A DNA stretch of 64,000 nucleotides from Ensifer sp. IC4062 (GCF_020193575.1 NZ_JADYVD010000034.1:25917-89916), one strand, 5' to 3'. Shown: positions 46,690 to 56,755, counted from the first letter of the stretch. The notes: a model not told the origin generated them from the sequence alone. Numbers and translations: made by a program.

Positions 46690-47190
46690 TCACGCTTCCC
46701 CGACGGTTTCGAACAGCACCGCATCAACGGCACGCTGCGCATCCATTCCGGACCAAACGACAAACTGGAACGCCTGGAAATAGGATTCGCAAGCATCGAG
46801 CGCACTCGACAACAGCACCTCGACCTGCTGATTCGTCGGTTCCGCGCCGCCTGCGAGCAAGAGAGATTGGCGGAAGATGATGACTTCTTCTTGGCGCCAG
46901 AGATCGAAATGCCCCATCAGCACCTGCCCATTGATATGGGAGAGCAGGCGGATCACCTCATTGACGCGGCTTTCCGGCACCTTGATGTCGAAGGCGCAGG
47001 CCAGATGTAGCGCCTCGAACTCCTCCATCCAGGAGAAGGAAACGTGATAGTCGGCCCATTTGCCTTCGACCGTCATGGCGATCTCGTCTTCACCGGATCG
47101 CTCGAAAGACCAGTCATTGTTGGCGGCCACGAACTCGATCATATCGACCGGGTTGGACTGGCGTTCGACTTCTATTTCCAAAAGGCTCAT
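46690..47190 (-). CDS. YbjN-domain protein
   Basis: 166 residues, acidic, without membrane segments. The pattern SYHVSFSWMEEFEALHLACAFDIKVPESRVNEVIRLLSHINGQVLMGHFDLW matches the YbjN fold, related to type III secretion chaperones. It is widespread in Rhizobiales directly upstream of proC. Its role is unknown; YbjN in E. coli affects motility and stress responses. Confidence 0.88.
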   Translation of the reverse strand: MSLLEIEVERQSNPVDMIEFVAANNDWSFERSGEDEIAMTVEGKWADYHVSFSWMEEFEALHLACAFDIKVPESRVNEVIRLLSHINGQVLMGHFDLWRQEEVIIFRQSLLLAGGAEPTNQQVEVLLSSALDACESYFQAFQFVVWSGMDAQRAVDAVLFETVGEA

Positions 47191-47741
47191 GCATCACCCT
47201 TACGGCGCGGCACAGGCGCGCATGATCGCGTTCACAAGACGCAACGCTGCAAACCCATACCGGATACGGACACACTATGATTGCTGGACGCACGGCCATC
47301 CTGGCTTACTTACCCTGCCCGGAGCTTACGTGATCCGTTTCGAATCATCATTTAAAATCAGTGTATAACGGCGGAGTCAGCCTGCCAGCCCCTCGGGCGA
47401 AAAATTGCGGCGAAGGATGGCGCCCGTGTTGCGATTTTGATTCAGAACAGATGCTTAAACGACTCTGCCATAAGGACTTTTTGGCAGTGTCCACAGGTGG
47501 AAAACTTTTCAGATTTTATTAACTCTAAAGCGCCGCACGTCTCTTCGGGCAAGCAAGGGTCGCCTACCGCTTTGAATTGCTGCATGATTCCTCAGTTCGG
47601 AGCCCGACATGGGAATCATTCGGCAAGCGCGACTGTGTGAACGCAGTTTCCTCTGGGGCCGACGAAAGCGGTTCGCGCCAAGAACAGGCTCAGAGACGGA
47701 GCAAGCGGAGCCGCGAGAGGCGCGGCTCCGCCAATCCGTCG
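47191..47741. other. Intergenic region between YbjN and ubiK genes
   Basis: 551 bases that include a worn copy of the intergenic palindromic element (47526-47620). The YbjN promoter should lie near 47200-47300. No RNA gene or conserved protein was recognised. Confidence 0.5.
47526..47620 (+). repeat. Rhizobial intergenic palindromic element, copy 3 (degenerate)
   Basis: AAAGCGCCGCACGTCTCTTCGGG, then CGCTTTGAATTGCTGCATG and GATTCCTC with GGGAATCATTC, keep the order of copy 2, but the first stem is damaged. Confidence 0.6.
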
Positions 47742-48008
47742 TTACTTTTTCTTTCCAGTCTCTACGAGGCGCGCTTCGAGCGCTTCAATGCGGGCAAGCA
47801 GCGCGTCGTTTTCCTCGCGCGCCTTGACGGCCATTTCCTTGATCGCCTCGAATTCCTCGCGCTTGACGACATCGAGCGAGTTCAGCCAGCTTTCCGCCTG
47901 CGCGCGGAATGCCGTCTCGACTTCGCGTCGCACGCCCTGGGCAGCGCCCGCCGCATCAGTCATCAGCTTGGCAAAGTCGTCCAGAATGCGGTTGGCTCCA
48001 TTGCTCAT
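47742..48008 (-). CDS. ubiK: UbiK/BMFP-family ubiquinone-biosynthesis accessory protein
   Basis: 88 residues. A helical N-terminal part ([27 protein letters not shown]) is followed by [34 protein letters not shown], a coiled coil typical of the BMFP/UbiK family. In E. coli UbiK supports the ubiquinone-making complex and binds lipids; the same role here is inferred. The ATG at 48008 is the family start. It is divergent from lgt. Confidence 0.88.
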   Translation of the reverse strand: MSNGANRILDDFAKLMTDAAGAAQGVRREVETAFRAQAESWLNSLDVVKREEFEAIKEMAVKAREENDALLARIEALEARLVETGKKK

Positions 48009-48192
48009 CGTCCACATCTCCATTTCAGCATCGCGCAGCAAGCGCGGTCCTGAAATTGAGGTAGGATCGTCGGCGAAAGGATGCAAGAAAAATAAGACGG
48101 TGCCGGGGTCACGGGCTGCACCCGACGGCTTGACCCGCCCGGATTCGATCGCCATGTTCCGCCAAAACAACCGGCCGGCACGAGACAAGACC

Positions 48193-49035
48193 TTGGAAAC
48201 AACCGCCACCCGCCTCGCCATCCTTCCTTTCCCGGAAATCGATCCCGTCATCTTCACGGTCGGGCCGCTTGCCATTCATTGGTACGGCCTCGCCTATGTC
48301 GCGGGCATTCTGATCGGCTGGCTTTATGCGCGCCGCATCGTCCAGAACACGGCGCTCTGGCGCAACGGGACCCCCGCGTTCAATCTGACGCAGCTTGACG
48401 ACTTCCTGCTCTGGGTCGCGGCCGGCATCGTCCTTGGCGGGCGCATTGGATACATCCTTTTCTACGATCTGAGCTCCGTCCTGCAGAATCCGATCCGCGC
48501 AATCGAGATCTGGAACGGCGGCATGTCGTTTCACGGCGGCCTTCTTGGCACGATGTTCGCGATAATCATTTTCGCGCGGCGCCACGCCATTGCCATCTGG
48601 AGCCTGTTCGACGTCGTCGCCGCCGTGGTGCCGATCGGCCTCTTCTTCGGCCGCATCGCCAATTTCATCAACGGCGAACTTTGGGGACGTTTGTCGTCCG
48701 TGCCCTGGGCAATCGTCTTTCCGACCGGCGGTCCCTTCTCCCGCCACCCGAGCCAGCTCTATGAGGCTGCGCTCGAAGGCATTCTGCTCCTTCTGGTGCT
48801 TGCCTATTTCGTCTATCGTCGCAAGGCATTGAAGGTACCCGGCCTGGTCTGCGGTATATTCGTTTGCGGCTATGCCGCGAGCCGCATTTTTGTCGAATTC
48901 TTCCGCGAACCGGACGCTCAGATCGGCTATCTGGCCGGCGGCTGGCTGACCATGGGCATGGTGCTTTCGCTGCCGATGGCGCTCGCAGGCATATGGGCGA
49001 TCGCGCGCGCACGCCGGGCAGCAGCGACCGCATAA
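48193..49035 (+). CDS. lgt: Prolipoprotein diacylglyceryl transferase
   Basis: 280 residues with about seven membrane segments. Conserved Lgt parts are visible: [23 protein letters not shown] at the start, HGGLLG, the signature [14 protein letters not shown] and RHPSQLYEA. It attaches diacylglycerol to the lipobox Cys of lipoproteins. I take TTG 48193 as start because family similarity begins there; ATG 48154 is in frame and adds 13 residues. The methyltransferase gene follows 12 nt later. Confidence 0.93.
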   Translation: METTATRLAILPFPEIDPVIFTVGPLAIHWYGLAYVAGILIGWLYARRIVQNTALWRNGTPAFNLTQLDDFLLWVAAGIVLGGRIGYILFYDLSSVLQNPIRAIEIWNGGMSFHGGLLGTMFAIIIFARRHAIAIWSLFDVVAAVVPIGLFFGRIANFINGELWGRLSSVPWAIVFPTGGPFSRHPSQLYEAALEGILLLLVLAYFVYRRKALKVPGLVCGIFVCGYAASRIFVEFFREPDAQIGYLAGGWLTMGMVLSLPMALAGIWAIARARRAAATA

Positions 49036-49047
49036 CTGGACGGGTGC

Positions 49048-50151
49048 ATGACGAATCCTCTTGCCGACAAGATCAAGGCGCTGATCAAGACCAACGGGCC
49101 GATCAGCGTCACTGACTATTTTTCGCTCTGCCTCGCCGATCCGCAGCACGGCTATTATCGTGTTCGCGAGCCGTTCGGCCGCGCCGGCGATTTCACCACC
49201 GCCCCGGAGATCAGCCAGCTTTTCGGCGAAATGATCGGGATATTCCTGGTGCATGCGTGGCAGGAGCACGGCCGCCCCGAGCCCGCAATTATCGGCGAGA
49301 TCGGCCCAGGCCGAGGCACGATGATGTCCGACATGCTGCGCGTCATCACCCGCCTGGCGCCTGACCTCTATAGGTCGGCCAGCGTGCATCTCGTAGAGAC
49401 GAGCGAGCGGCTGCAGAAGGTGCAGGCCGAAACGCTCGCAGAACACGAGGGCAAGGTGCATTGGCACGCGAGCTTCGAAACCCTGCCCGAAGGCTTTCTG
49501 TTGCTTGCGGCAAACGAGCTTTTCGACGCAGTTCCCATCCGCCAATTCATTCGCACCGCCCAGGGCTTCCGTGAACGCATGATCGGTCTCGATGCCGAGG
49601 ATGAGTTGATCTTTGCGGCCGGCGTCGCGGGCATCGATCCGTCGCTTCTGCCGTCGCCGGCACAATCGGTCGGCGAAGGTACGATTTTCGAGATCGCCCC
49701 GGCGCGCGACGCGGTCATGGCTGCACTATGCGAGCGTCTTCGCACCAGTGGCGGCACCGCGATCATCATCGACTACGGACATCTGGCGACCGGCTACGGA
49801 GACACGCTGCAAGCGGTCCGCGACCATCACTATGATCCTCCCCTTGCCAATCCCGGTCAGGCCGATCTCACGAGCCATGTCGATTTCGAACAGCTTGCCC
49901 GTCGAGCGAAGGCGGAGGGGTTGCAGGTCAATGGACTTGCCCATCAGGGTGATTTCCTCGTCGGCCTCGGTCTGCTGGAGCGCGCGGCGGCACTCGGCCG
50001 CGGCAAGGACACGCTGACGCAGGAAGGCATTCGCTCCGCCGTCGAACGACTCGCGGGCTCGGGAGCCGGAAAGATGGGCGAACTGTTCAAGGTGCTAGCT
50101 GTCAGCAGTCCCGAAGTCATGCTGGCGCCGTTCCAGAAAAAGGCACACTGA
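49048..50151 (+). CDS. MidA/NDUFAF7-type SAM-dependent methyltransferase
   Basis: 367 residues. The start TDYFSLCLADPQHGYYRVREPFGRAGDFTTAPEISQLFGEMIG and the SAM loop IGEIGPGRGTMMSD are those of the MidA family. The mitochondrial relative methylates an Arg of complex I subunit NDUFS2; rhizobial members may do the same, but this is inference. It is in an operon with lgt. Confidence 0.92.
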   Translation: MTNPLADKIKALIKTNGPISVTDYFSLCLADPQHGYYRVREPFGRAGDFTTAPEISQLFGEMIGIFLVHAWQEHGRPEPAIIGEIGPGRGTMMSDMLRVITRLAPDLYRSASVHLVETSERLQKVQAETLAEHEGKVHWHASFETLPEGFLLLAANELFDAVPIRQFIRTAQGFRERMIGLDAEDELIFAAGVAGIDPSLLPSPAQSVGEGTIFEIAPARDAVMAALCERLRTSGGTAIIIDYGHLATGYGDTLQAVRDHHYDPPLANPGQADLTSHVDFEQLARRAKAEGLQVNGLAHQGDFLVGLGLLERAAALGRGKDTLTQEGIRSAVERLAGSGAGKMGELFKVLAVSSPEVMLAPFQKKAH

Positions 50152-50159
50152 CGATCAAC

Positions 50160-50265
50160 TGTCCGCAGCGCCACGTGTCTTCTCAAACGGGCGACGGCGA
50201 CCGTAGCGCTTTGAGTTTCCGCATGTTTTATCCTCGGGTCGGTCCCGGTTTAAGGAGACATGCGC
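50160..50265 (+). repeat. Rhizobial intergenic palindromic element, copy 4
   Basis: GTCCGCAGCGCCACGTGTC, then ACCGTAGCGCTTTGAGTTTCCGCATG and a diverged second hairpin. The order is the same as in copy 2, with several changes. Confidence 0.6.
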
Positions 50266-50402
50266 AACGCCCGCGACGGTACGGCGATTGACAGTGCTGG
50301 AATGCCGGGTCAACATCGCGCCCGCAAATCAGCCGCAAATCACGGGGCCGCGACGCGCCTCAATTTCAATGAAACCTTAAGATAACAAGGGCGAGAACAC
50401 CG

Positions 50403-51197
50403 ATGCAGGACGATGCCTCGCTTTCCCCGGTTCAGAGTCCGCTCTTCAGCACCCAGGCGGGACCGGCGATCGCACACGGCTATTTCACCCGCAAGGGCGG
50501 CGTGTCCGAAGGCATCTATCGCGGCCTGAATGTTGGGCTCGGCTCGAAGGACGACCGCGAACGTGTCGGTGAAAACCGGGCGCGCGTGGCGCGCTGGTTT
50601 GATGCCGACCCGCGGCGCCTTGCAACTGTTCACCAGATCCATTCGCCGGACGCTGTCGTCGTTAACGGCAGCTACGATGGCGCGCGCCCCGATGCCGACG
50701 CACTGGTAACCGCGACCCCGGGCATCGTGCTCGGCGTTCTTTCAGCCGATTGCGGACCCGTGCTGTTCACCGATCCGCAAGCCGGCGTGATCGGTGCGGC
50801 CCACGCCGGCTGGAAAGGCACTCTCGGCGGGATTCTTGAAAGCACCATCGACGCGATGATCTCGCTCGGCGCGCGCCGTGACCGGATCATCGCTTGCCTT
50901 GGCCCGTCCATCAGCCGGACACACTACGAGGTCGGAGCCGAATTCGTCGAACGATTCATTGCCGCCGACGAGGACTATGCATCTTTCTTCAGCCCTTCCG
51001 GACGGAATGGCCATGCCATGTTCGACTTGCCGGGGCTGACGATCCGGCGGCTGACGGAAGCCGGCGTGACGGCGGAAAACCTCGACATCTGCACCTACGC
51101 GGACGAGGACCGTTTCTTTTCCTATCGCCGCACGACACACAGACAGGAGCCAGACTACGGCCGGCAGATGTCGGCGATCTGCATACGGGAGATTTGA
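50403..51197 (+). CDS. pgeF: Peptidoglycan editing factor PgeF (laccase-domain)
   Basis: 264 residues with the multicopper-like His/Cys set of the family: VHQIHSPDAVVV, LSADCGPVLF and AAHAGWKGTLGG. The PgeF family removes misplaced amino acids from peptidoglycan precursors, and other members have been described as purine-nucleoside phosphorylases. The ATG follows AAGGGCGAGAACACCG. The stop lies one base before the ATG of the next gene, so the two are coupled. Confidence 0.93.
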   Translation: MQDDASLSPVQSPLFSTQAGPAIAHGYFTRKGGVSEGIYRGLNVGLGSKDDRERVGENRARVARWFDADPRRLATVHQIHSPDAVVVNGSYDGARPDADALVTATPGIVLGVLSADCGPVLFTDPQAGVIGAAHAGWKGTLGGILESTIDAMISLGARRDRIIACLGPSISRTHYEVGAEFVERFIAADEDYASFFSPSGRNGHAMFDLPGLTIRRLTEAGVTAENLDICTYADEDRFFSYRRTTHRQEPDYGRQMSAICIREI

Positions 51198-51198
51198 A

Positions 51199-52350
51199 AT
51201 GGCGCTTCAGTTTGCGGCAGAGGAATATGCAGCCCGCCTTGCGCGGCTGACAGCCAGAATGCAGGAAGAAAAGCTCGACGCGTTGCTGCTCTTTGCCCAA
51301 GAGAGCATGTATTGGCTGACCGGTTACGATACGTTCGGCTACTGCTTCTTTCAGACGCTGATCGTCAAGAGAGACGGCTCGATGGTGCTCTTGACGCGCT
51401 CGGCCGACCTGCGCCAGGCGCGCCACACGTCCAATATCGAGCGCATTGAAATTTGGGTGGACCGGGTCAATTCCGATCCGGCGGTGGACCTCAAGAACCT
51501 CCTCAACGACCTCGATCTGCTCGGCTGCCGCATCGGCATCGAATACGATACGCACGGCATGACCGGCAGGACGGCACGGCTTGTCGACCACCAACTCGCC
51601 AATTTCGGCGAATTGATCGACGCCTCGTTGCTTGTGAGCCGTCTTCGCCTGATCAAGAGCCCCACCGAAATCGCCCACGTCGAAAAGGCAGCCAGCCTCG
51701 CCGACGACGCGCTCGAAGCGGCTCTGCCACTGATCCGCCCGGGTGGCAGCGAGGCCGCCATTCTCGCCGCCATGCAGGGCGCGGTCTTTGCCGGCGGCGG
51801 CGACTATCCGGCCAATGAATTCATCATCGGCTCGGGCGCCGACGCCCTGCTCTGCCGCTACAAGTCGGGCCGGCGCACGCTCGACGCCAACGACCAGTTG
51901 ACCCTCGAATGGGCAGGCGTCAGCGCCCATTACCATGCGGCGATGATGCGCACCGTCGTGATCGGAGAGCCAACCAACCGCCACCGCGAGCTCTACAGCG
52001 CCTGCCGCGAGACTATCCAGGCGATCGAAATGGTGCTCCGTCCCGGCAACACCTTCGGCACCGTGTTCGACGTCCACGCCAAGATCATGGACGAACGCGG
52101 CCTGGCCCGTCACCGGCTGAACGCCTGCGGCTATTCTCTTGGCGCACGCTTCTCGCCCTCCTGGATGGAGCACCAGATGTTCCATGTCGGCAACCCCGAG
52201 GAGATCGAGCCGGACATGTCGCTCTTCGTGCACATGATCATCATGGATTCCGACAGCGGAACCGCCATGACCCTTGGCCAGACCTACCTCACGACCCCTG
52301 ATAAACCGCGCGCGCTCTCACGTTACGGGCTGGACTTCATTTCTGCGTAA
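51199..52350 (+). CDS. M24-family (creatinase/aminopeptidase P-like) protein
   Basis: 383 residues. The N-terminal creatinase domain (about residues 10-145) and pita-bread M24 domain are complete. The usual metal ligands seem lost: where prolidases have two Asp, this protein reads LEWAGVSAHYHAAMMRT, and in place of HGIG-like His it reads GYSLGARFSPSWMEH. Creatinase and ectoine hydrolase DoeA are also metal-poor members, so it may be a hydrolase of a small amidine or amide rather than a peptidase. It is coupled to pgeF. Confidence 0.85.
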   Translation: MALQFAAEEYAARLARLTARMQEEKLDALLLFAQESMYWLTGYDTFGYCFFQTLIVKRDGSMVLLTRSADLRQARHTSNIERIEIWVDRVNSDPAVDLKNLLNDLDLLGCRIGIEYDTHGMTGRTARLVDHQLANFGELIDASLLVSRLRLIKSPTEIAHVEKAASLADDALEAALPLIRPGGSEAAILAAMQGAVFAGGGDYPANEFIIGSGADALLCRYKSGRRTLDANDQLTLEWAGVSAHYHAAMMRTVVIGEPTNRHRELYSACRETIQAIEMVLRPGNTFGTVFDVHAKIMDERGLARHRLNACGYSLGARFSPSWMEHQMFHVGNPEEIEPDMSLFVHMIIMDSDSGTAMTLGQTYLTTPDKPRALSRYGLDFISA

Positions 52351-52491
52351 GGAAATCCGCCTATGATTTCCGACCGAGACGGACGAACGGAGGCAGCTTC
52401 ATAGAAGCTGTCTCGAATCCGGGACGGGATCAGGACGTGCGAAGCTCCCATCCCGCTCCGACTGTTAGAGTCGAGACGGACGGTGGGAACG

Positions 52492-53412
52492 ATGCGAAAG
52501 CTGATCATGCCTATCGCAAGCCTTGGTCTTGCAACATCACTTACAGGCTGCAACAGCACGGATGTGCTGATACCGCAGGTGGACGTGGGCGCCGGGAACT
52601 TCCGTTCCCCGCCTGTGACGCAGTCCGATCTCGACACCATGTCGACGCAAACGGCTATCGTTCCGGTGCAAACCGTGCCACCAAGCAGCACGGCCGCCTT
52701 CTCTGCGCAGCCGAACATCTCCAGCCCGCCGACGCAATATGCCACGGGCGACGCAAACTATACGGACCCTGCCGGCACGCTCGACGCCCAGGCAAGCCGC
52801 CTTGCCGAAGGTGAGCCACCGATCCAGACAAGGCAGGCCCAGACCGGACAAGGCGAGATCGAACAAGGAGAGACTGGGCGAGACGAGACCGCGCAGGTTG
52901 AGGTAAGGAAGGTCCAGACCACGCGCATAGAAAGCCCCGCCCCTCAGCAGGAGCCGGCCCGGCAGCAATCCGCGACCGCACCAGCAGCGGCCGCGCCGCA
53001 ACAAGAAGAAAACCGCGCCGCCGCCCTGCCAGCGGCCGCAAGCGGTTCAGGCGGCGTTCGCTTCCTGCCGATCATCGGTGCACCGGTCGAGGCGGTGACC
53101 CCGCTTTCGAGACAGCTCGGCGCCGACGCCCGCGCGCAGGGACTGGCGATCAAGAGCTCCGCGGACAAGACGAGCGAGCATATCCTCAAGGGCTACTTTT
53201 CGGCGCTCAACGACGGCGGCAAGACGACGGTCGTCTATGTCTGGGACATTCTCGATGGCAGCGGCAACCGCCTGCACCGCATCCAGGGCCAGGACACCGT
53301 CGCAAGCACGGCCGCCGAGCCCTGGAGCGCGGTCCCGCCGGAAACGATGCAGGCGATCGCCACCAAGACGATCAAGGCGTACCTCGATTGGCGTCGGTCG
53401 ACTGCAGGATGA
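52492..53412 (+). CDS. Lipoprotein with disordered middle
   Basis: 306 residues. The lipobox LTGC at residues 16-19 predicts lipidation by Lgt (whose gene is nearby). The middle (about residues 95-180) is low-complexity, rich in Gln, Glu, Thr, Ala and Pro, and probably unfolded. The last about 110 residues look folded (LKGYFSALNDGGKTTVVYVWDILDGSGNRLHRIQG) and may form a small beta-rich domain. Family unknown. It is probably an outer- or inner-membrane-anchored periplasmic protein. Confidence 0.8.
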   Translation: MRKLIMPIASLGLATSLTGCNSTDVLIPQVDVGAGNFRSPPVTQSDLDTMSTQTAIVPVQTVPPSSTAAFSAQPNISSPPTQYATGDANYTDPAGTLDAQASRLAEGEPPIQTRQAQTGQGEIEQGETGRDETAQVEVRKVQTTRIESPAPQQEPARQQSATAPAAAAPQQEENRAAALPAAASGSGGVRFLPIIGAPVEAVTPLSRQLGADARAQGLAIKSSADKTSEHILKGYFSALNDGGKTTVVYVWDILDGSGNRLHRIQGQDTVASTAAEPWSAVPPETMQAIATKTIKAYLDWRRSTAG

Positions 53413-53685
53413 GGAAAAGCGTGCGCGTTTTCCGCCCATATTCCCGCGACACAAAATCATCGTGATCTTGCCGATTGACACAAAGTTTTTAGGGTAATGG
53501 CCTTTGCGCCGCAGCATTCCCCCTTGCATTCAAGTTCAGGGACGCTAAAAAGCGGCCGATCAGCTCTGAACAGCGGCCATCCGTAAAGATTGCCCGCGAT
53601 CGGAATGGCTCACGGATTTTGCGCGGAGAAAACCGCCCCGGACTGCACCCGGACGGAGGCCGCGCCAGCTCAAGGCGGACCGTCA

Positions 53686-54618
53686 ATGAAGGTTTTCGCA
53701 GGCAATTCGAACCGGCTGCTTGCCGAAGCGATCTGCAACTATCTCAACCTGCCCCTCGGCAAAGCTACAGTAAGGCGGTTCGCCGACCAGGAAATCTTCG
53801 TTGAAATCGGCGAAAACGTGCGCGGCGAGGACGTTTTCATCGTCCAGTCCACCTCGTTTCCGACCAACGATCATCTGATGGAACTGCTCATCATGATCGA
53901 TGCGGTGCGCCGCTCGTCCGCCCGCCGCATCACCGCCGTCCTTCCTTATTTCGGCTATGCCCGGCAGGACCGAAAGCCCGGGCCCCGCACGCCTATCTCC
54001 GCCAAGCTGGTCGCCAACCTCATCACCGAAGCTGGCGCCGACCGCGTTCTCACCCTCGATCTCCACGCCGGTCAGATCCAGGGCTTCTTCGACATCCCGA
54101 CCGACAACCTCTACGCGGTTCCGATCCTGGCACGCGACGTCAAGGAGCACTATGACCTGAAGAACGTCATGGTCGTCTCGCCGGACGTGGGCGGCGTCGT
54201 GCGCGCCCGCGCACTTGCAAAACGTCTCGACTGTCTGCTGGCGATCGTCGACAAGCGCCGCGATCGCCCGGGTGAATCGGAAGTCATGAACGTTATCGGC
54301 GATGTGAGCGGCAAGGACTGCATCCTGATCGACGACATCGTCGATTCCGGTGGCACGCTTTGCAACGCCGCCGAGGCACTTTTGAAGAATGGTGCCACCA
54401 GTGTCACCGCCTACATCACACACGGCGTGCTTTCCGGCGGCGCGGTGACCCGTGTCGCCTCCTCCATGCTGAAGGAACTGGTCATTACCGATTCTATACA
54501 GCCGACGACAGCCGTCCAGTCGGCACACAATATCCGGGTCATCTCGACCGCGGCGCTCATTGGCGAAGCCATCAGCCGCACCAGCCAGGAAGAATCGGTT
54601 TCGAGCCTCTTCGACTAA
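53686..54618 (+). CDS. prs: Ribose-phosphate pyrophosphokinase
   Basis: 310 residues, the usual length. It has [21 protein letters not shown] near the N-terminus, [21 protein letters not shown], and the PRPP loop [10 protein letters not shown]. It makes PRPP from ribose-5-phosphate and ATP for purine, pyrimidine, histidine, tryptophan and NAD synthesis. ATG 53686 is the family start after AAGGCGGACC. Confidence 0.96.
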   Translation: MKVFAGNSNRLLAEAICNYLNLPLGKATVRRFADQEIFVEIGENVRGEDVFIVQSTSFPTNDHLMELLIMIDAVRRSSARRITAVLPYFGYARQDRKPGPRTPISAKLVANLITEAGADRVLTLDLHAGQIQGFFDIPTDNLYAVPILARDVKEHYDLKNVMVVSPDVGGVVRARALAKRLDCLLAIVDKRRDRPGESEVMNVIGDVSGKDCILIDDIVDSGGTLCNAAEALLKNGATSVTAYITHGVLSGGAVTRVASSMLKELVITDSIQPTTAVQSAHNIRVISTAALIGEAISRTSQEESVSSLFD

Positions 54619-54633
54619 ATCGTTCGGTTCGAT

Positions 54634-54675
54634 TGCGGCGCCGCGCGTCATTTGAGACGCGCAACGCTGCAGGCG
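54634..54675 (+). repeat. Rhizobial intergenic palindromic element, copy 5 (first hairpin only)
   Basis: TGCGGCGCCGCGCGTC, ATTTG and AGACGCGCAACGCTGCAG form the first hairpin of the family. It lies in the 72-bp gap between the convergent prs and aldo/keto reductase genes and may serve as a terminator. Confidence 0.65.
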
Positions 54676-54690
54676 TCGGTGTCTTTCCGC

Positions 54691-55725
54691 TTATCGACCC
54701 TTGCCCAGAACCTGTGCCACCGGCTGGTCGGCGAGATTGTCGATGAACCAGTTCGGATAGACTGGCGCCGGCACGGTCTCAGCATCGAGCGCCGCAATCT
54801 CGCCTTCCGTCAACGTAAGCTCGGCGGCGCCGAGGTTGTCCTCCAGCTGATGCAGCTTGGAGGCGCCGAGCAGCACGCTCGTCACTGCATTCTTCGCGAG
54901 CAGCCAGGAAATCGCCACCTGCGCAACGCTTGCCCCGTGCGCGTCGGCGATCGTGCGCATGCGCTCGACAAGCCGGAAGCCGTGCTCCTTGTCGAAAGGA
55001 AGAATGTCGAAGCCGGAATAGCGATTGTCGGGATCCCCGAGATTGTCGCGGGTGTACTTGCCGGAAAGAAAGCCGGCGGCGAGCGGGCTCCACACCGTCA
55101 TTCCCAGGCCGTAGCGTTGCATCATGGGGATCACGTCGCGTTCGACGTCACGGCCGAGCAGGGAATAATGCATCTGCCCATGCGTGAAGCGCGCGAAGCC
55201 GGCGGCCTTCTGGATTTCGAGCGCTGCCGCGACCTTCCACGCCGACCAGTTCGAAAAGCCGATATAGCGCGCCTTCCCGGAGCGGACGATCTCGTCGAGC
55301 GCCGACAACGTCTCTTCGAGGGGTGTATAGGGGTCCTCCTTGTGGACGAGGTAGACGTCGATCCAGTCGGTGCCGAGCCGTTTCAGGCTCTGGTCCACGG
55401 ACCAGAGAATGTGGCGACGGGAGAGACCGGCCTGCGTCAGCGGCGTGCCGGTGCGAAAGCCGACCTTGGTGGCGATCACCACTTCATCGCGGCGCGATCT
55501 GAGCGCCTCGCCGAGAATGCGCTCCGACTGACCGGAAGCGTATGCGTCGGCGGTATCGAAAAAATTGATGCCGGCATCCAGCGCCTTCCCGACAAGAGCG
55601 GCCGCCGCCTCGGAGTCCGTCTTGTAGACCGCGCCGATGCTGCGGTCGCCCGCCGTGAAAGTCATGGCGCCGAAAGCGAGACGCGAAACCACGAGACCGG
55701 TATTGCCAAGCGTTGTGTATTGCAT
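54691..55725 (-). CDS. Aldo/keto reductase
   Basis: 344 residues. The catalytic set is visible: Asp and Tyr in FDTADAYASGQSE, Lys in VIATKVGF, and His in VYLVHKEDPYTPLEET. It uses NADPH to reduce aldehydes or ketones; the substrate is unknown. A LysR gene faces it across a 124-bp gap with a clear dyad, so that regulator likely controls it. Confidence 0.92.
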   Translation of the reverse strand: MQYTTLGNTGLVVSRLAFGAMTFTAGDRSIGAVYKTDSEAAAALVGKALDAGINFFDTADAYASGQSERILGEALRSRRDEVVIATKVGFRTGTPLTQAGLSRRHILWSVDQSLKRLGTDWIDVYLVHKEDPYTPLEETLSALDEIVRSGKARYIGFSNWSAWKVAAALEIQKAAGFARFTHGQMHYSLLGRDVERDVIPMMQRYGLGMTVWSPLAAGFLSGKYTRDNLGDPDNRYSGFDILPFDKEHGFRLVERMRTIADAHGASVAQVAISWLLAKNAVTSVLLGASKLHQLEDNLGAAELTLTEGEIAALDAETVPAPVYPNWFIDNLADQPVAQVLGKGR

Positions 55726-55818
55726 GTTTTCCTCCGTTCTGCCCGACGGGCGGCATTGCTGCTAGCGATGATCATGCCAAAACGTATTATTGCGAAAAAC
55801 ATGACTTCGTTTTAAAGC

Positions 55819-55839
55819 TTATGAAGAATAACTTCATAA
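55819..55839. promoter_or_regulatory. LysR-type operator between reductase and LysR gene
   Basis: TTATGAAG-AATAA-CTTCATAA has perfect 8-nt arms and the T-N11-A spacing seen in LysR boxes. It ends 11 bases before the LysR start, as expected for autoregulation and control of the divergent reductase. Confidence 0.7.
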
Positions 55840-55849
55840 TGGCGCAACG

Positions 55850-56755
55850 GTGGCACCCGACCCCTTCAGCGGTTTGACGGAATTTCTGGCAGTGGCGGAG
55901 CATCGCAGCTTCACGGCCGCCGCAGCCACGCTCGGCGTTACGCCGAATGCCGTCAGCCAGACGATCAAGGCGCTCGAGGCTCGGCTTGGCGTTCAGCTTT
56001 TCGTTCGCACCACGCGCCGCGTGGCTCTGACGGAGGCGGGCGGCGCATTGCTGCTCCGGGTGCGCCCGGCAGCATCCGAGATCGCCGAAGCCTATGAATT
56101 GCTTGGCGGTTTTCGCGATCGGCCGATCGGCAACCTCCGCCTGTCCGTCCCGCGCATGGCGATCCCGCTCGTTCTGTCACCGCTGCTGCCGCGCTTTCGG
56201 CAGGCTTATCCGGACGTAGCCGTGGAAGTCTCGATCGACGACGCGGCGATCGATATCACCGAGCGCGGCTTTGATGCCGGCATCCGCATCGGCGAGGCCG
56301 TCGAAAAAGATATGCTCGCCGTCAGGCTCACTCCCGACATTGCCTGGGCGGTCGTCGGCGCACCCTCCTATTTCGTCAAATGGGGACGACCGGCAATGCC
56401 GGAGGAACTGACGCGGCACGAGGCGATCCGCTACCGTTATCCCACTTCGGGCATGGTCTACCGCTGGGAATTCGAGCGCGGTGGGCGCGATTTCTCCGTC
56501 GACGCTCCGGGCGGGCTGACCGTCAACGACTTCCTGCTGCTCATCGAACTGGCGCAAGCCGGGATGGGGCTGGCCTATCTGCCCGAGCCATCGGTCCGCG
56601 AGGCCGTCGCAGCCGGGCGTCTCGAACGCGTGCTCCAGGCCTATCTGCCGACCTCGCCTGGCCTCTTCATCTATTTTCCCGCCAAGGCCCAGACCCAGCC
56701 CAAACTGCGGGCGTTTCTCGATCTGGCAACAAAGGCTGGACGGGGGCCGAAATAG
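55850..56755 (+). CDS. LysR-family regulator
   Basis: 301 residues. The helix-turn-helix is at about 18-65 (FTAAAATLGVTPNAVSQTIKALEARLGVQLFVRTTRRVALTEAG), and the effector domain includes FDAGIRIGEAVEKDM and YRWEFERGGRDFSVDAPGGLTVND. The start is GTG 55850, beside the operator dyad. It belongs to the group that often controls a divergent aldo/keto reductase. Confidence 0.92.
   Translation: MAPDPFSGLTEFLAVAEHRSFTAAAATLGVTPNAVSQTIKALEARLGVQLFVRTTRRVALTEAGGALLLRVRPAASEIAEAYELLGGFRDRPIGNLRLSVPRMAIPLVLSPLLPRFRQAYPDVAVEVSIDDAAIDITERGFDAGIRIGEAVEKDMLAVRLTPDIAWAVVGAPSYFVKWGRPAMPEELTRHEAIRYRYPTSGMVYRWEFERGGRDFSVDAPGGLTVNDFLLLIELAQAGMGLAYLPEPSVREAVAAGRLERVLQAYLPTSPGLFIYFPAKAQTQPKLRAFLDLATKAGRGPK

Noticed and set aside
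48109..49665. Long open frame antisense to lgt and the methyltransferase gene
   Set aside because: It spans two real genes and has no family pattern.
50989..52233. Long open frame antisense to pgeF and the M24 gene
   Set aside because: Same reasoning: mirror of real coding sequence.
38223..54675. Spaced repeats as a CRISPR array
   Set aside because: Copies are kilobases apart, imperfect palindromes, with no spacers or cas genes.
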